Source: Adineta ricciae (taxonomy: Eukaryota > Rotifera > Eurotatoria > Adinetida > Adinetidae). From it: a stretch of 64,000 nt of DNA. Made by a program: the position numbers and the translations under genes. Numbering within the stretch: position 1 is the first letter of the stretch; each line of letters opens with the position of its first letter. The stretch covers positions 124,001 through 188,000 of the forward strand of contig CAJNOJ010000196.1 of assembly GCA_905250025.1 (NCBI GenBank). Direction: 5' to 3'. The notes below the pieces were generated by a model, which was given only the letters and a program-made list of their open reading frames with translations, did no database searches and was not told where the DNA came from. Shown piece after piece: positions 33,520 through 45,845 of this stretch.

Positions 33520-33861
33520 GTCGATTGTTTTGATTATTGTGGTTATTCAGTGAAACGAGGAAAGAAGAAATACTTGAGAACCTCTGTTAGAGGCAAGACA
33601 TATTTATACTCACGCGAACAAGTAAACATTCATCATATCATGATACGTCACAACGGGTATATTTAGATTAGACAAAAGAAATGCTTTGTCAGCATGAATA
33701 CACATTCTTCGTTTTATACATTGTTTGGAAATAAAAATAAAATCGCGCATCTATTTTTTTGCTACATATACGAATGAAAGGACATTTTTTTTCTCGTCCG
33801 TTTCTATCAGAATTTATTATTTGACTTGAATTATATAAATAAATAAATAAATAAATTTTCT
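33520..33861. other. Intergenic with AAAT microsatellite
   Basis: Holds the promoter of the YcaC-like gene and the 3' UTR of the coiled-coil gene. A short (aaat)5 tract lies at about 33837-33857. Confidence 0.45.
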
Positions 33862-36527
33862 TTAGATAAGAATACGTCTCTCAGCATCAGATAATCTAGT
33901 TGACGGTGTTGATGATGAACTTGTAGAAATATTCACATCATGAATAGGAATATCCATTTGATCTTCTGAACTGAACAATTTCGAAGTTAAATTCGATATT
34001 TCATCTAATTCTGGATCACTTTCATTATTATAATTTTCACGATATTTTGTTATTTTCGGACAATTAATATTGGATGAATGATTCAAACTTGGTAAACTGT
34101 TATATAGATTATTCCGTTTTCGTTGTGGATAGCATAGAGAGATTGATGACGATGACGATGTTAAAGTTGAATCAGCATCATCAATTGTTGATGACGAATA
34201 TTGAGTGATATCAACAGTTGGATCTCGATGATCTCGAAATTTTGAAAGAACATTTGAATCATTCAGAATTGTTGGAGTAACAAAAAGCGATTTCGGTCGA
34301 AATTTATTCGTTGTTTTTGTTGAAGATACATGTGTACGATGTGCTGCTATTGGTGGTTGAGATGATCTGAGAATCACATTGGGTTTTTGAGGAGATGTAA
34401 AATACAATGGAGACGAATTTACAGATTTTAATGGAGTTACATGAATTTGATGTACAGTACTGAAAAATACGAATGATTTACGTAAATTTTCTCTCAAATG
34501 AGATGTAATGATAATTAAATTGGTAATCAAGTTCAGTACATTCTATTCGAAAAGCAAAAGTGTCCTTCAAGTCTACCTGTCACTTATAAGAGAAAAAAAA
34601 ACAAGTAATTGCCTTTTACCTTGGAGATATTTTTGCTTCATGTTGATCATGAAGAATATTATTCAAAAATTGTCTCATTTTATCTTCAACCGATCGATTA
34701 TTTACATCATGTAAAAGACATTGAGCTGATTGTTTTATATTTCTAAAGAACAAATACTAAAATTGAAGATTTTCTCATAGATAATCGAACGAAATTACTT
34801 AAACTGTTGTTCATAATGTGATAATTGTTTTTTCTGTTCTTTTATATTCGATTCTAATTGATGATTTTGATTGAATACTGTGGCTAGATCATCGTAAACA
34901 TGATATAACTTTTCTTTAAGAAAGATAATTTCTTCACGTAGGAGAAAATGATTGTCCGTTGAAATCCATTCTGTTCGTTGTGCGACTGATCGAATATTCT
35001 TTTGAATAAACAAAGAACAAAAAGGTTTAATGAAAATATTCACGTCTTTCTTACTTGTTGAGTTAATCGTTGAATAAGTTGTACATGATTTCGTTGTAAA
35101 TGATCGAATTTGTCTTGTAAATTCTGACATTTACTTTTTAATTGTTCATTATGCAACGATAATTGTCGACATTGAATTTGATTTGTATCGAATTTCTTTT
35201 GTAAATCTACATCTATAGAACATAATCATCTATATAATAGAATTCGATCCGAATCTTGAACTTACATCGATCGTCATTTTGACGGATTAGATCATTTTTA
35301 TAGAGATGAATATTTGTTGTTTGTAATTGTCTTGATAAATGAAGAAAGATGAAGAATAATAAAGAAATTGAAAAGAATTTTTTACCTTCGAAGTTCGAGT
35401 ATTTCGCTTCGTAATGGAACTAAAGATAATTGAAATTGAATATCAGTTTCTGCATAGGATATCGCTACTGAAAGACAATTTTCAAGTTCATTCCAAAGGA
35501 AAAGACTTTCCTTATCTAAACAAATAAAAATGATTAGAAAGAGAAAAGAAAATCGAAATTTTACCATTATGATGTGATCGAATTTGTTTCGAAATCATTC
35601 GTATTCGTGATAAATAAGTCAGGAAATGTTCAAGAACGGAATGCGTCTGTTCTTTTTGCATCAGATTAGATTTTAATGAGCTAAGATCACTACACGATGA
35701 ACTACGGATGAGTTCGTCTTTAATTAAACTACGCGAACATGATTTTGTCGAGTTTTTATTTGTTGGTAATGATGATATTAAATGTTGTCTAGTCGTTTGA
35801 CATGGAGAAGGCTGCTTACGAGATTTATTTGGACTGAGGCGATTTTTTGATAAGCCGGAATCCTAGAAAAGAAAAGAAAAGAGAGACTCATCTTATCTTT
35901 GTCAAAGATTTTCATGTGACATCTGAGAAGAAGTTTAATTATATGCAAAATGGAGATTTTTCTTTTCTTAATGGATTCCTTTCAAGTTACGCACAACATC
36001 TTTTAAACAAAGAAAGAATGATTTACTTCTTTCTTTTTTTTCATTTTCATTTCTCGTTCAATTCACACATTTAGTATTCTTTTCTTTTTTACAACAAACC
36101 TCGACTGTCGGATGGGAAGATTTTTGCGGTGAATAGAACGATCGTCGTTCATGCTTGTTTGTTCCATTATAATTATCTACAAATCGGATTATGTATTTTC
36201 ATTCGTTTTCTTCTTGTTAAGCTTTTGTATTTTTAAAGTGGATAAACATACTTGTTTTAATGAAAGACGTTTTCGTAATCGTTATTTTACTACTTTGTTT
36301 TTTTAGTTGCCTATTTGTCGACGAATTTTGCTTTTCTTTTCGATTGTCTTTATGAACAATTGGTGATGAAGAATCACGACGTGATTCTTTAAAGAAGTGT
36401 GATTCAAAGAAAAATGTTCTCACGAAAATAACTTATTCAACTTACTTTGTGCGTTTACGATACTTCGTAAGAGTTCAGCACATTTATCAAACTCTTTATT
36501 TGTTTGATAAACAAGTGTTTTCGACAT
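33862..36527 (-). CDS. Coiled-coil protein, unknown
   Basis: A multi-exon minus-strand gene starting at the ATG at 36527 (MSKTLVYQTNKEFDKCAELL) and ending at 33862. The middle exons are rich in Gln, Leu, Lys and Glu in heptad patterns (LREEIIFLKEKLYHVYDDLA, QCRQLSLHNEQLKSKCQNLQ, NIKQSAQCLLHDVNN), so a long coiled coil is predicted. Basic and Ser-rich segments lie before (KSRKQPSPCQTTRQHLISS) and after it. The last exon (to 33862, entering at about 34459) is Ser/Thr/Pro-rich and disordered. There is no signal peptide or membrane segment. It could be a centrosomal or cytoskeletal linker, but I recognise no specific family. Exons in the 5' third (about 35400-36450) were not resolved exactly. Confidence 0.6.
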
Positions 36528-37728
36528 GAAATTTGCTGACTAGAGAAATCGTTTGTGGCAATTTCTACTGAATTATCACGATGACATTCTATAAGAAGAA
36601 GAAAAGATTAATCTCAATGTTACCTCTTCAGACAAACGGAAATCTTCAGTTTCATTTCCTTCGTTCTTTTCAAACATATCAATTTTCATTAATAATATCT
36701 ATAATTATTCAAAAAGAGAGAACAAACCACAAAAAATTATTTTATTCGAACATGGGTTCAGTGATTTCCGCGATTGAGTAGAGCGGATTCAGACATGAGA
36801 AAGCACACTTTTGAAAATTTAACGATGTGAAAGAGAAATGAATCAGAATTGATTTGTGAAATTAGACATACCTTTGCCGCAGAATGAATGATGAATAGAA
36901 CACTTGTTTGATTTTCCTTCTTTTTCGGTTTTAAGGTAAAGTTTCTCCGAATGAATGCATCAATGAGAGTGTGTGTGTACCGTCTCGTTAACAAATGTGA
37001 AGAGAATTCCAGTTAATATGATGAAGAGAACACTTCATTCATCATGTTAAATATTTGAAAAAAAGAAAAATGACGATGGAAGAGAGAAAAACGTATAATA
37101 ACGAGATGTTTGCTGCGAACAACATGTGTACGAAGAAAGAAGAGAGAAACCGAGACGATAGACCATTGTTTATCTTCATTCTCACTCTCGTTTTGCATAC
37201 TGAAGATAAAAAAATGTGTGTTCACAAGTAAATGCTCGAGGCGACTATATGTATAAGTACATAGGACATTTTGTTTCTTTGATTAAGTACAAAACGAATA
37301 AGTAGAGGCAACAATGGTAGTCATACAAGTGCATTATATACACTACTTGACGTCAGTTTGAATTCAAATCCAATATGTTCAAATTGATTGTTAGAAAGAA
37401 AGAAAGAGAGAGAGAGAGAAAGAAGAACAATTTATGCAAATGTTGACACGTTTTTTTTTCTTTTAGTAAAAATGAGTTTTTTTCAGGAATATGACGAAAT
37501 TCATCTGTTGTTGTGAAAAAATGAAGAATATAGAATTGCCTTTTTGAGTTTGAAAAAGATCATATATCGTTCTACATTTCCTCGAAGTTTTTTTTTTTCA
37601 TATCAAATAGAAGTATTTATATCCAATCGTAAATAATCGAAATCATAATGAAAAAAGATTTATTATGCGAATAGACGTTATTAGAATTTTTGCGGTCAGA
37701 TGGAAATTACATTTATAAAAGTTAGATT
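36528..37728. other. Intergenic with GA microsatellite
   Basis: About 1.2 kb including the coiled-coil gene's promoter. A purine run (gaaagaaagaaagagagagagaga) lies at about 37395-37425. No gene supported. Confidence 0.45.
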
Positions 37729-38232
37729 CTATTGATTGTCTGTTGTATTTTGACGAATGGTAATCAATTTACGACGTTCATCTTTCGTATACGGAGGACG
37801 AGGTCCATTACCATACGCAAGAGAGACAATTGCACTTTGCCCGTCGTTTAATTCAATCTAAAGTAGAAGATAAACGAGAATTTCGAAGTAACCGATTCGT
37901 AATTCTATACTGGAAAGTCAAGATCGTATCCTTTGACAGTTGAATGTTCAATATTTGCCGGTTGGATCGAATGTTTTGAAGGTAAATTTGGATATTCATC
38001 TCGTAGTTTTTCTTCAATTACATCGCGATACTATAAATAGAAAAGATTATTTTCAAATGACAAAATACGTTAAAGAAATAACCAATTCAAATCTTTGTTG
38101 ATACCACGGATTTGTTGCTAATGGTGATGTCGGAGTAGTTGGTAAAGTTGTTGCGCGTGTTATTGGTGGACGCGACGGTTTACTTGCCGTTTCATTCATT
38201 TGATTATCTTTAGTTGCCGATGTTTCACTCAT
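37729..38232 (-). CDS. Small conserved-looking cytosolic protein, unknown
   Basis: Three exons (38232-38083, 38030-37911 and 37857-37729) join with phase-0 introns of about 52 bp into 132 residues. The first third is Thr/Pro/Ser-rich. The second has YRDVIEEKLRDEYPNLPSKH. The third has AYGNGPRPPYTKDERRKLI. There is no signal peptide or membrane helix. The regular splice structure, intact frame and ordered C-terminal half argue that it is real. I do not recognise a family, so no function is offered. Confidence 0.6.
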
Positions 38233-38575
38233 TATAAGATTATATTCAAAATGAATAATTATTCAAATGACGACATTTGTATCTTTACGACCAGATGTAA
38301 TATGCGTGAGAGAATACAGTAAACAAAACAAGAGAAAAAAAAGAGAAAAAATAACTTCTTTGTTATTCTTAATTATGCACACCTTTCATGCTTTGTGAAT
38401 ATATTAAGAAAAGAAGACAACAAATGATATTTTGTTTCTTAGACGTAAAAACAATTGCGATTCGATCATTTGAGAATATTGTTGTTTGACCTTATAGAAA
38501 ATGATGATTAACGAAGGAAAGAGTCGATCAATTAGTTAGTTCATCTAACGACGCGCGTAACATTTCATTGTCTCA
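38233..38575. other. Divergent promoter region
   Basis: About 340 AT-rich bases between the starts of the small minus-strand gene and the ADAM gene. It must contain both promoters. No distinct motif recognised. Confidence 0.4.
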
Positions 38576-40703
38576 ATGTATATTTCCACCATTTCTATCG
38601 TCATTTGCATTATTTTATTCGATTTACAATTCATAACTACTGAAACACTCTATTGTAGTATTCATTTCATCGTTGATTATCCACTATGGTCATTGGTATT
38701 CCCATTTCTTACAAGTTCAGCTTTCCTAAGACGTTATTTCATCGTTTAGACATACACGACACGAGCAGATCGTGATTATTTTCGAACAAATACATTACTT
38801 TCCACTTATATCTACCGAAATGTCGAAGGTTTAAATGAACTTTACAATCAATACCGATTTCCATATACATCAAAAGCAAAGAACACAACTATCCAATTCT
38901 TTGTTCATGGAATAACAGGTAGTTGATGATAATGAAAACTAAAGTTTTTCAATTCAACTATTTGACTTTGAAGTTGTAACACAACATGTTTGCGATCAGA
39001 AAAATCCGAATAGAAGTCCAAGAGACAATCCTTTACAAGAATTTTGCTCATCGAACATAGATAGCGATGAAATATTAGATCTAATCGTTCGTTACAGCGA
39101 TTATAATAAAAAACAGAATGATTATCAAGGAGCTTGTCTTTACTATGGTTTAACATCACGAAAACTTCGATTACAAAACAATAAAGGCACTGCATTGGGT
39201 AGAGATTTCTTTTTTTTTTATGTAAAGAGAAGATTTGATATTTTGAAAATGGATGTGAATAGGATGGTCATGGAAAGGACATCTTTGTGCAAATATGAGA
39301 GAGTTGAATGGTTGGTCACCAGGAAAAGCGAAGTTTAATCCTCGATATTCGGGAAATGTTGGAATTGTCACTGCAAGTTTTGATGCAAGCGAGTATGTAA
39401 GAAGAAACATAGTTTATGAAAGATTTTCTTTCGTGTTGAATATATTTTAGTTATAGTTTGAATAAGTAAGTTGGAAATCTTTGGAAAAATGATGTCGATC
39501 GAATGATTAGAGGTGAAATGACGTTTTTTCATGAGATTGGTCATTCAATGGATGCTAATCATGATGATGATAATGAATTTAAAAATCGAAATAAAGAATG
39601 TAATCCAACTGATGAAGAAGGCGGTAGTTATTTAATGTATTCAACTAGTACTGAAGGACTTCTACCGAATAATCGTGCGTATTCTCATTGTTCATTGGAT
39701 ACGATTTCGTGAGAATTGATATTTTCCTCATGATTTCTTTTTTATCTATGTGATTTATTAGAAAATATACTCGAACACTTGGCCAAGGAAATCCGAATTG
39801 TTTATCAACAGATAAAAAAATCAAAGGAAAATGTGATGGTATCCTGTCAACAGATGAAGTTTGCGATGAACAAGGAACAACAAGTAATTGCTGTACAAAA
39901 GATTGTAAATTAAAACCAAGTGCTGTATGTTCACCGGTAAATCAAACTACGGTCAATGAAGGAAACAACTTCTGAATCTTTTCTTTTTTGTTTTTTTATT
40001 TTCAACTTAGTCAACTGGTTCTTGTTGCCAATCATCATGTCAACTTCATTCATCTGGTCACGTATGTCTCGCTGAAAGTGAATGTAAATTGGCAATTCCA
40101 TGTTCAGGCGCATCTTCTATTTGTCCCGAAAATGATAAGAAATACTTTAAAGTAGATAATACACCCTGTCGTAATGGAACGTTACTTTGTCAAAATGGTT
40201 TATGTCAAGCATCCATTTGCGTCTTACATTCCCTTTTACCATGTCAATTGAAAGAGCCTGAAGATCAGCTATGTATAATTGCTTGTTTAACTAAAGATGA
40301 ATTATGTGTACCTTATCATACTATTAATCAAACATCAGATTCATCAAAAATTCTCTATTTACCATGTAAGTCGTTGTGGGTTGATCGATGTGATTTGCCA
40401 TTTAATTTCTTTTTTATTTTTATTGATCTAGATGGATCATTTTGTGATCAAAGTCATGGATTTTGTGATCAATCACATAAATGTTTGCCATTGATAGTCG
40501 ATCATACAGGAAATTTAATTAGTGTTGGATTTAGTACTCTTCTTCTAACGAATTATTCAGCAATTATCAAAGAATATTGGTGGACATTTGGAATATTTCT
40601 GCTCCTCCAGATTATTCTTATTCCAATTGTTCTCTTATACTTTCATAGTCAATGTATTCCTTCAGATAATCCTTTTCTTCAAGTAAATAGACAAAAGCAT
40701 TGA
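38576..40703 (+). CDS. ADAM10-like membrane metalloprotease lacking a propeptide
   Basis: Nine exons (38576-38695, 38750-38918, 38974-39198, 39263-39392, 39451-39465, 39511-39708, 39762-39936, 40011-40365 and 40432-40703) give 552 residues. After a signal peptide (MYISTISIVICIILFDLQF) the reprolysin domain starts at once (CSIHFIVDYPLW). There is no room for the ~200-residue prodomain with its cysteine switch. The zinc site is HEIGHSMDANHD, where the consensus Gly is Asp. The Met-turn YLMYS follows. An ADAM10-type disintegrin region (KGKCDGILSTDEVCDE, KDCKLKPSAVCSP, GSCCQSSCQL) and a Cys-rich region with SFCDQSHGFCD follow. A transmembrane helix (IFLLLQIILIPIVLLYF) and short tail end the protein. 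ADAM10 sheds Notch and other surface proteins. One exon is only 15 bases. Confidence 0.85.
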
Positions 40704-40995
40704 ACACACTTCATAAAAACAAACATTCGACGTCACGATCTTTTGTCAATGCAAATGAATGTAGTTAATAGCAATGGATTGTCGATCTTTAATATTTTAC
40801 TGTTTTTATTGAAAATAAATGTATATTTATCAAATAAAAACAGTTCAGTAAAAGATGTGAAAATAGAAAATTTGTAGTGGAAAAGAACAGATGCACTAAT
40901 TGATGATCTCTAGAAGCTTAAATAGTAAGAATAATATACAAAGTACAATATTTCATCTCCAAATCAACGAAAGTAATTTGAGATAGTAATGTTCT
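40704..40995. other. Convergent 3' region
   Basis: About 290 bases between the ADAM and LEPROT stops, with an AATAAA-type signal near 40815. No gene. Confidence 0.45.
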
Positions 40996-41622
40996 TTATA
41001 TACTTAATAAACTATCATCGGAATCGAATGTCAAAAAGTAGATCACAATTGTTACAAATACAACTACATTTGCTCCCATAACGAAACCCATTGAACCAAA
41101 AGCAATCTGAATAATATGTTCAAAGTAAAATCTTCTTCAATTTATCAAATCAACTTACCACACCAGCTCGATGAAGAACTACGGGTAAACTAAATGCCGA
41201 GACAACAATTGCACTTGTGATAAACCACATCAGATCCGAACATGGATTTGTATCACTTGTACTATAACCATTAGAAGATGTACATTGACGTGCGATGACT
41301 AATGGAATTGGGCAAAGTACATAAAAGATAATGACGAATGTGGGCCACCAATTGCTAAAGATAAAAAGCGAATCGTTCGTTCTTATCATTGAAAAACTGA
41401 TGACGTACTAATTCGATAACGCACAACCTAAGATGAGTAAGGTGAAACCAATAGCAGCCAAGAATGCCAGAAAAACAACGCTAAATTAAACAAATATCTG
41501 CAATTATTTTAGTAGAGTTCATGCAGTTCTACTTGCCCTAGAAAGTAAAAAGAGTTTTCATATAATAAACAAGAATATTTTCTTAGTCAAACCTTACCTC
41601 GAATACCTTGAAAGAAACCCAT
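40996..41622 (-). CDS. LEPROT: LEPROT/VPS55 endosomal membrane protein
   Basis: Exons 41622-41598, (41537), 41480-41409, 41354-41159 and 41106-40996 give 134 residues. Four membrane segments are evident. Family landmarks include IGFTLLILGCAL, NWWPTFVIIFYVLCPIPLVIA, SAIVVSAFSLPVVLHRAGV and GFVMGANVVVFVTIVIY. VPS55/LEPROT proteins work in endosome-to-vacuole/lysosome sorting and surface receptor levels. The four obvious exons sum to 404 bases, one short of a whole number of codons. A one-nucleotide exon (G at 41537) between a 60-bp GT-AG intron and a 56-bp GC-AG intron repairs the frame exactly. The gene lies 115 bases downstream of ICMT on the same strand with a 3' splice site between them, suggesting cotranscription. 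Confidence 0.85.
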
Positions 41623-41737
41623 GATTAATTCGTTGCAAAATCAAACTTAATCTACAAAAGGAAAACAAACAAACAACCGATGATCATTAAAGTCAACAGA
41701 AATTCAAAAGGAAACAAAAAAAAACAATTTCATTAAA

Positions 41738-42678
41738 CTAAGGACATCCTTTAATAAAAGGTATTCCGACAGGTACACGTTTTTGATAATCTCGATAGAG
41801 ATTTCCATAACATCTGATCAATGTAGCTTCTTCATACACAACTCGTTCAGCAAAGAACCGCCAGGTCGACTAAAAGAAAAGAGGAAATTCACAAATTTAT
41901 ATTTCTGGTTTGACTGAACAAAACTTACGATTAAATAAAGTATAAAACATATAGGATTGGCTAATAGTATCTGTGTTCCACATGCCCACCAAAACCATCC
42001 AACATACGATGGATGACGATACGTTTGATAAATTCCGTGAGTAATCAACTGATGTTCACTATTCGGTTTGTCTTCAATCAAATGTGAAAAACTTTGTTGA
42101 GCTGTACACATCGATAATTTACGTAAATATTCTCCACCAATGACCATACATAAACCAAGAATTATCCAAAGCCAATAATAAGGAACTCCATTTGAAAAAA
42201 GAAAATATTTTTCAAGAAAATACTCGCCGTAGGCCATGACTATTGCAGCATGATATTGCGGTGAATGATTTAACAGAAATGAATCGATTGTTAATGTTCG
42301 AGGACACCAAAGAGCAACGGATATGTATTCACTTATATGGAAAGTTGCCAAAATGATTGTAAATAAACCGATCGGGAGTGAGAAAAATGACCCGAGACAA
42401 CCAATGGTAAGTACAAATGTTAGTAAATGAGCACGAAGAAAGACTTCTTGGATATAAAAACGAGTGAAAACAAAGAAATGAATGAGAAATAACATGATTA
42501 TGAAACCAATTGTACTATAGATGGACAGACGATTCAGAAAATAAACAAATAGAAATGGAATTGAAAGGAAAAATGGAACAAATGATGACAAACATGAAGA
42601 AAGTTTTTTCCGACTAGTTAATTCCATAGTAATTAAGACCAATGGATTCTGGTTTTGGCTTTTTTCATATCTCGACAT
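41738..42678 (-). CDS. ICMT: Protein-S-isoprenylcysteine O-methyltransferase
   Basis: Two exons (42678-41929 and 41869-41738, phase 0) give 293 residues. ICMT methylates the prenylated C-terminal cysteine of Ras/Rho-type proteins in the ER membrane. The protein has about eight hydrophobic segments. The SAM- and substrate-binding C-terminal part shows HQLITHGIYQTYRHPSYVGWF, the RHPxYxG(W/F) hallmark. The tail has ERVVYEEATLIRCYGNLYRDYQKRVPVGIPFI, again diagnostic. Length is that of the animal enzyme. The start at 42678 is preferred because it precedes the first hydrophobic segment; a second in-frame ATG lies 17 codons later. A CGCCATCT element lies 293 bases upstream. Confidence 0.93.
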
Positions 42679-43576
42679 TTCATATAAACGTATACTTCTC
42701 TATAAAAAAAATCAATTCAATTCTCCGACATATTCATTTGACACATTCTTCCAAAAACGAAAAGGGAAAGTTGCTACGTCGTATTTGTATTATATGCGTT
42801 CCTTGAAAAGTAATTAAATAGTTTGGCTAAATTCGATGAGTAATGATAAACTTGACAAATACAGATATTTTAACAAAACAAGCGCCGTCTATGATGACAA
42901 TGATAGTAGGAAAGGCAAAAAATCTCTAGTTGGCCCGTTTTATTAACCAGCAAATACATATCAGTTGGTTAGATGGCGTAAATAGACATGAACATTTGTA
43001 TAATTTTTCTTCGATTATCACATGAAGAACACTTCAACTTCGAAAAAGACATTTAACATTTAATGAACATATTTATGTCTGAGATAAACTTGATATTCAA
43101 CGTGACTGAGAGTCACATATTATATACTTCATATATAGATCATTTGATTATGTTGAACTTTAGAATTAATTTAGCAATGATGATATTTCATGAGTCGAGT
43201 TTCTTTTTTAATATATATTCTTCTTCCTTCTTAGCGTAAATGCATTTGATTATTGTTAACACGAGAACTGTTCCTCTTTTCACATTGATATGATCACTAA
43301 AAATGAAGATCTTTAATTGGTCCCGCTGAACTTCTTCTAAAGAAAGAGAACGATTTTGAATCTACTCGGTTACACCGTGCAGGGGAAACTTGACGTTTTT
43401 TATTGCAAAATATAAAGCAAACAAAGATATCTTGTTTACAAAGGACATCTGGATCTTTTGTAACAACCACAAAACTTGTCCAAAAGATCATTTCATCTTC
43501 GGTTTCGTATGAGAATTGCTTATCTCAATGTCGATGATTTGACAAAAAAAAAAGAACAGAAAACTCGATTTTTCTT
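42679..43576. other. Intergenic, ICMT promoter side
   Basis: About 900 bases. It holds the CGCCATCT element (42971) and a related cgccgtct on the other strand at about 42885. The right part is the 3' UTR of the Miro gene. No gene is supported. Confidence 0.45.
42971..42978 (-). promoter_or_regulatory. CGCCATCT (YY1-like) element
   Basis: Minus-strand CGCCATCTAAC, 293 bases before the ICMT ATG and in the same orientation relative to the gene as the other three copies. Confidence 0.35.
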
Positions 43577-45845
43577 CTATCGAAACATTCGTGCCACGGT
43601 GACAAGTCCTAAAGTAACAACACTTGCGTATAATGAATATTTTAACAGAGCATCTGTATTATAAAAGTCGTTGTTCGAATTTGCAAAGTAATTCAATTTC
43701 GGATAAACACATAGATATCCAAGTCGAACATAAATATCATCTTGATGACGTGATTGTTCACCTCGAGGTGAATATGGTTCTAAACTTCGTGTAGAATTGT
43801 TTTGCGAACGAAATAGTAAACTTGTAAACCAAGATTGTGACATATGTTCAGTATTAGTTGTTAATTGTTGATTATTATCTTTAGGATTCGTGTAAATTGA
43901 TACAGCTGTAATGGCTGAATAATCGATTGGTAAAGGAATTTTATGTTGACGACAAAAGAATTCGATGGGTAAAGGATAATCTTGTTTAACAGATGGTTGA
44001 TCAGCTTTGCTTAAGATAAATAACGAGGGTAAACGAGGATAATCATGTTGTTGAAGAAAACTGGTTGCTGCATTTGAAAATGCACGTGGATGAGTACGAT
44101 CAATAAGAAAACAATTGACATTGGCTGTTTTAAAAAGAACTTTTTCATCTATGTCATTCGAATGACGTTCTTCGAGAATTAAGCATTTTGTTTCGTTTAA
44201 TACACGAACAAAATCAATTGCATAACTTTTAACAGGTTTATATGTAGATGTCGAACGATAATCTGATGAAAGAAAAGCTTTGGCTTTGTTATTTAATTTC
44301 TCCGCTAAATCTTCAGTATGATGAATTTGATAGATCGTTGGTGAAACAAAACGTTTCAGAAATGAACTTTTACCAGATTCGGACATACCGTAGACATGAC
44401 AAATGTATGTCATACGACATGGTAAACGTGTATCATCAATGTTTGATATCGCGTATGAGTAACCTAATTGAAATAAATACGAAAATGTTAATGATGGTTG
44501 AGTTTGAGCGAGGAAAAACCATTGAGCAAGAAAAGCCGATAGAGTGATTAATGGAGATTTCGTAGATGATTGAGATAAACGAATATAAATACAATGTTTG
44601 ATGTTTGATAAAGTAGATGACATTGGAGGTATAATATCAATCAGAGATTCGAATAATTGATTTAATTCTTTTAAAGTTAAACACGAATCTTTATCATTGT
44701 CAAATCGATGGAACAAATGTGTTAAATAATCGATTGCTGATGGAGATAATTCACCGGCTAAGTCTAGAAAAGAGATCATTTTGTTGAAATAAAGAAGAGA
44801 AAAGTTCAAAATCATCGAATTAAACTAATGAAATTTTACCTTCAGGAGCATTTGGCACACACAATTCCAATTTTCGATTATAATTAAATCTTTCCAATGT
44901 TGTATAAATCGTTTCATATTTGCCTTTGTTTAAATACAATTCAAATAAACATTCAAAACCTTGATAGGTCAAGGCACTTGTAATTACACCTCGATGTTCA
45001 CTAATAATCTTAATTCCATGAATAGTTCGTCGTTTTATTTCCTTCTTTAACTGTTCAATCGTTTGTTTTTCATCATTCGTTTGAATTTTTCCAAAACAAT
45101 AGTCTTGTAACATAGTTAATTCTTGATCGTTTAATAATTGATCATTATCTTGATCAGCAATTGTGAATATTCGTTTTAGACATTGTTTAAAACGTTTTGT
45201 TAATTTATTTTGTTCTTGGAGATAGTTGATAGGATAAAGAACACATTTTTGTGCAGAATAGAACAATTCTGAGATATTTTTCATCGTTCTTGTTGATGTT
45301 TCAATACACGCTTCAATACGCGAATATTTTGACATACTTAGACGAAAAAATTCCCGATTTTCCTCATTAATATCATGAGGATTTTCGTCGATTAAATCAC
45401 ATTTATTCGCAACAAGAATTATTGGAATTGTCGTTGCACTACGATCAATCAATGGAAGCCAAACAGTCAGTAATCGATCCCGAGATTCTCGACTGTCAAA
45501 AGCATAAACAAGACAAATAACATGTGCTTGACGAATACATGAATAAAGTGAACGTGATTGTTGAAGAAGTGGATTTGGTGATGGACATTCCATTGGTAAT
45601 AACAAATCATCGATTTCATCAGGTGTCATTGGCTGACGACCACAATAATCCATAATAACTGTTGGAACACGTGCTCTTGTTACTTCAGGTGGGATTGATA
45701 TGTCGTCTGTTGTCGGACGAATTGAATCATTTGAATGAGTTGAAGATGAAGGAACAACATCTTCACTAACAAGAGAATAAATTAATGAAGTTCGACCGAC
45801 ATTATCATCACCTAAGAGAAGTATACGTATTTCAGATATATCCAT
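43577..45845 (-). CDS. RHOT1: Miro, mitochondrial Rho GTPase (RHOT)
   Basis: Two exons (45845-44840 and 44763-43577) give 730 residues. Miro is a tail-anchored outer-mitochondrial-membrane GTPase that links mitochondria to motors and senses calcium. Domain order is complete: GTPase 1 (IRILLLGDDNVGRTSLIYSL, G4 NKCDL), EF-hand 1 (ADQDNDQLLNDQEL), EF-hand 2 (FDNDKDSCLTLKEL), GTPase 2 (GMSESGKSSFLKRF) and a C-terminal membrane anchor (YSLYASVVTLGLVTVARMF). GTPase 1 has an Arg where the P-loop Lys is expected (NVGRTS, versus RVGKTS in human Miro1), which should weaken nucleotide hydrolysis or binding. The C-terminal Ser/Arg-rich linker is longer than usual. The symbol marks the family only; vertebrate RHOT1/RHOT2 cannot be distinguished. 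Confidence 0.93.
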
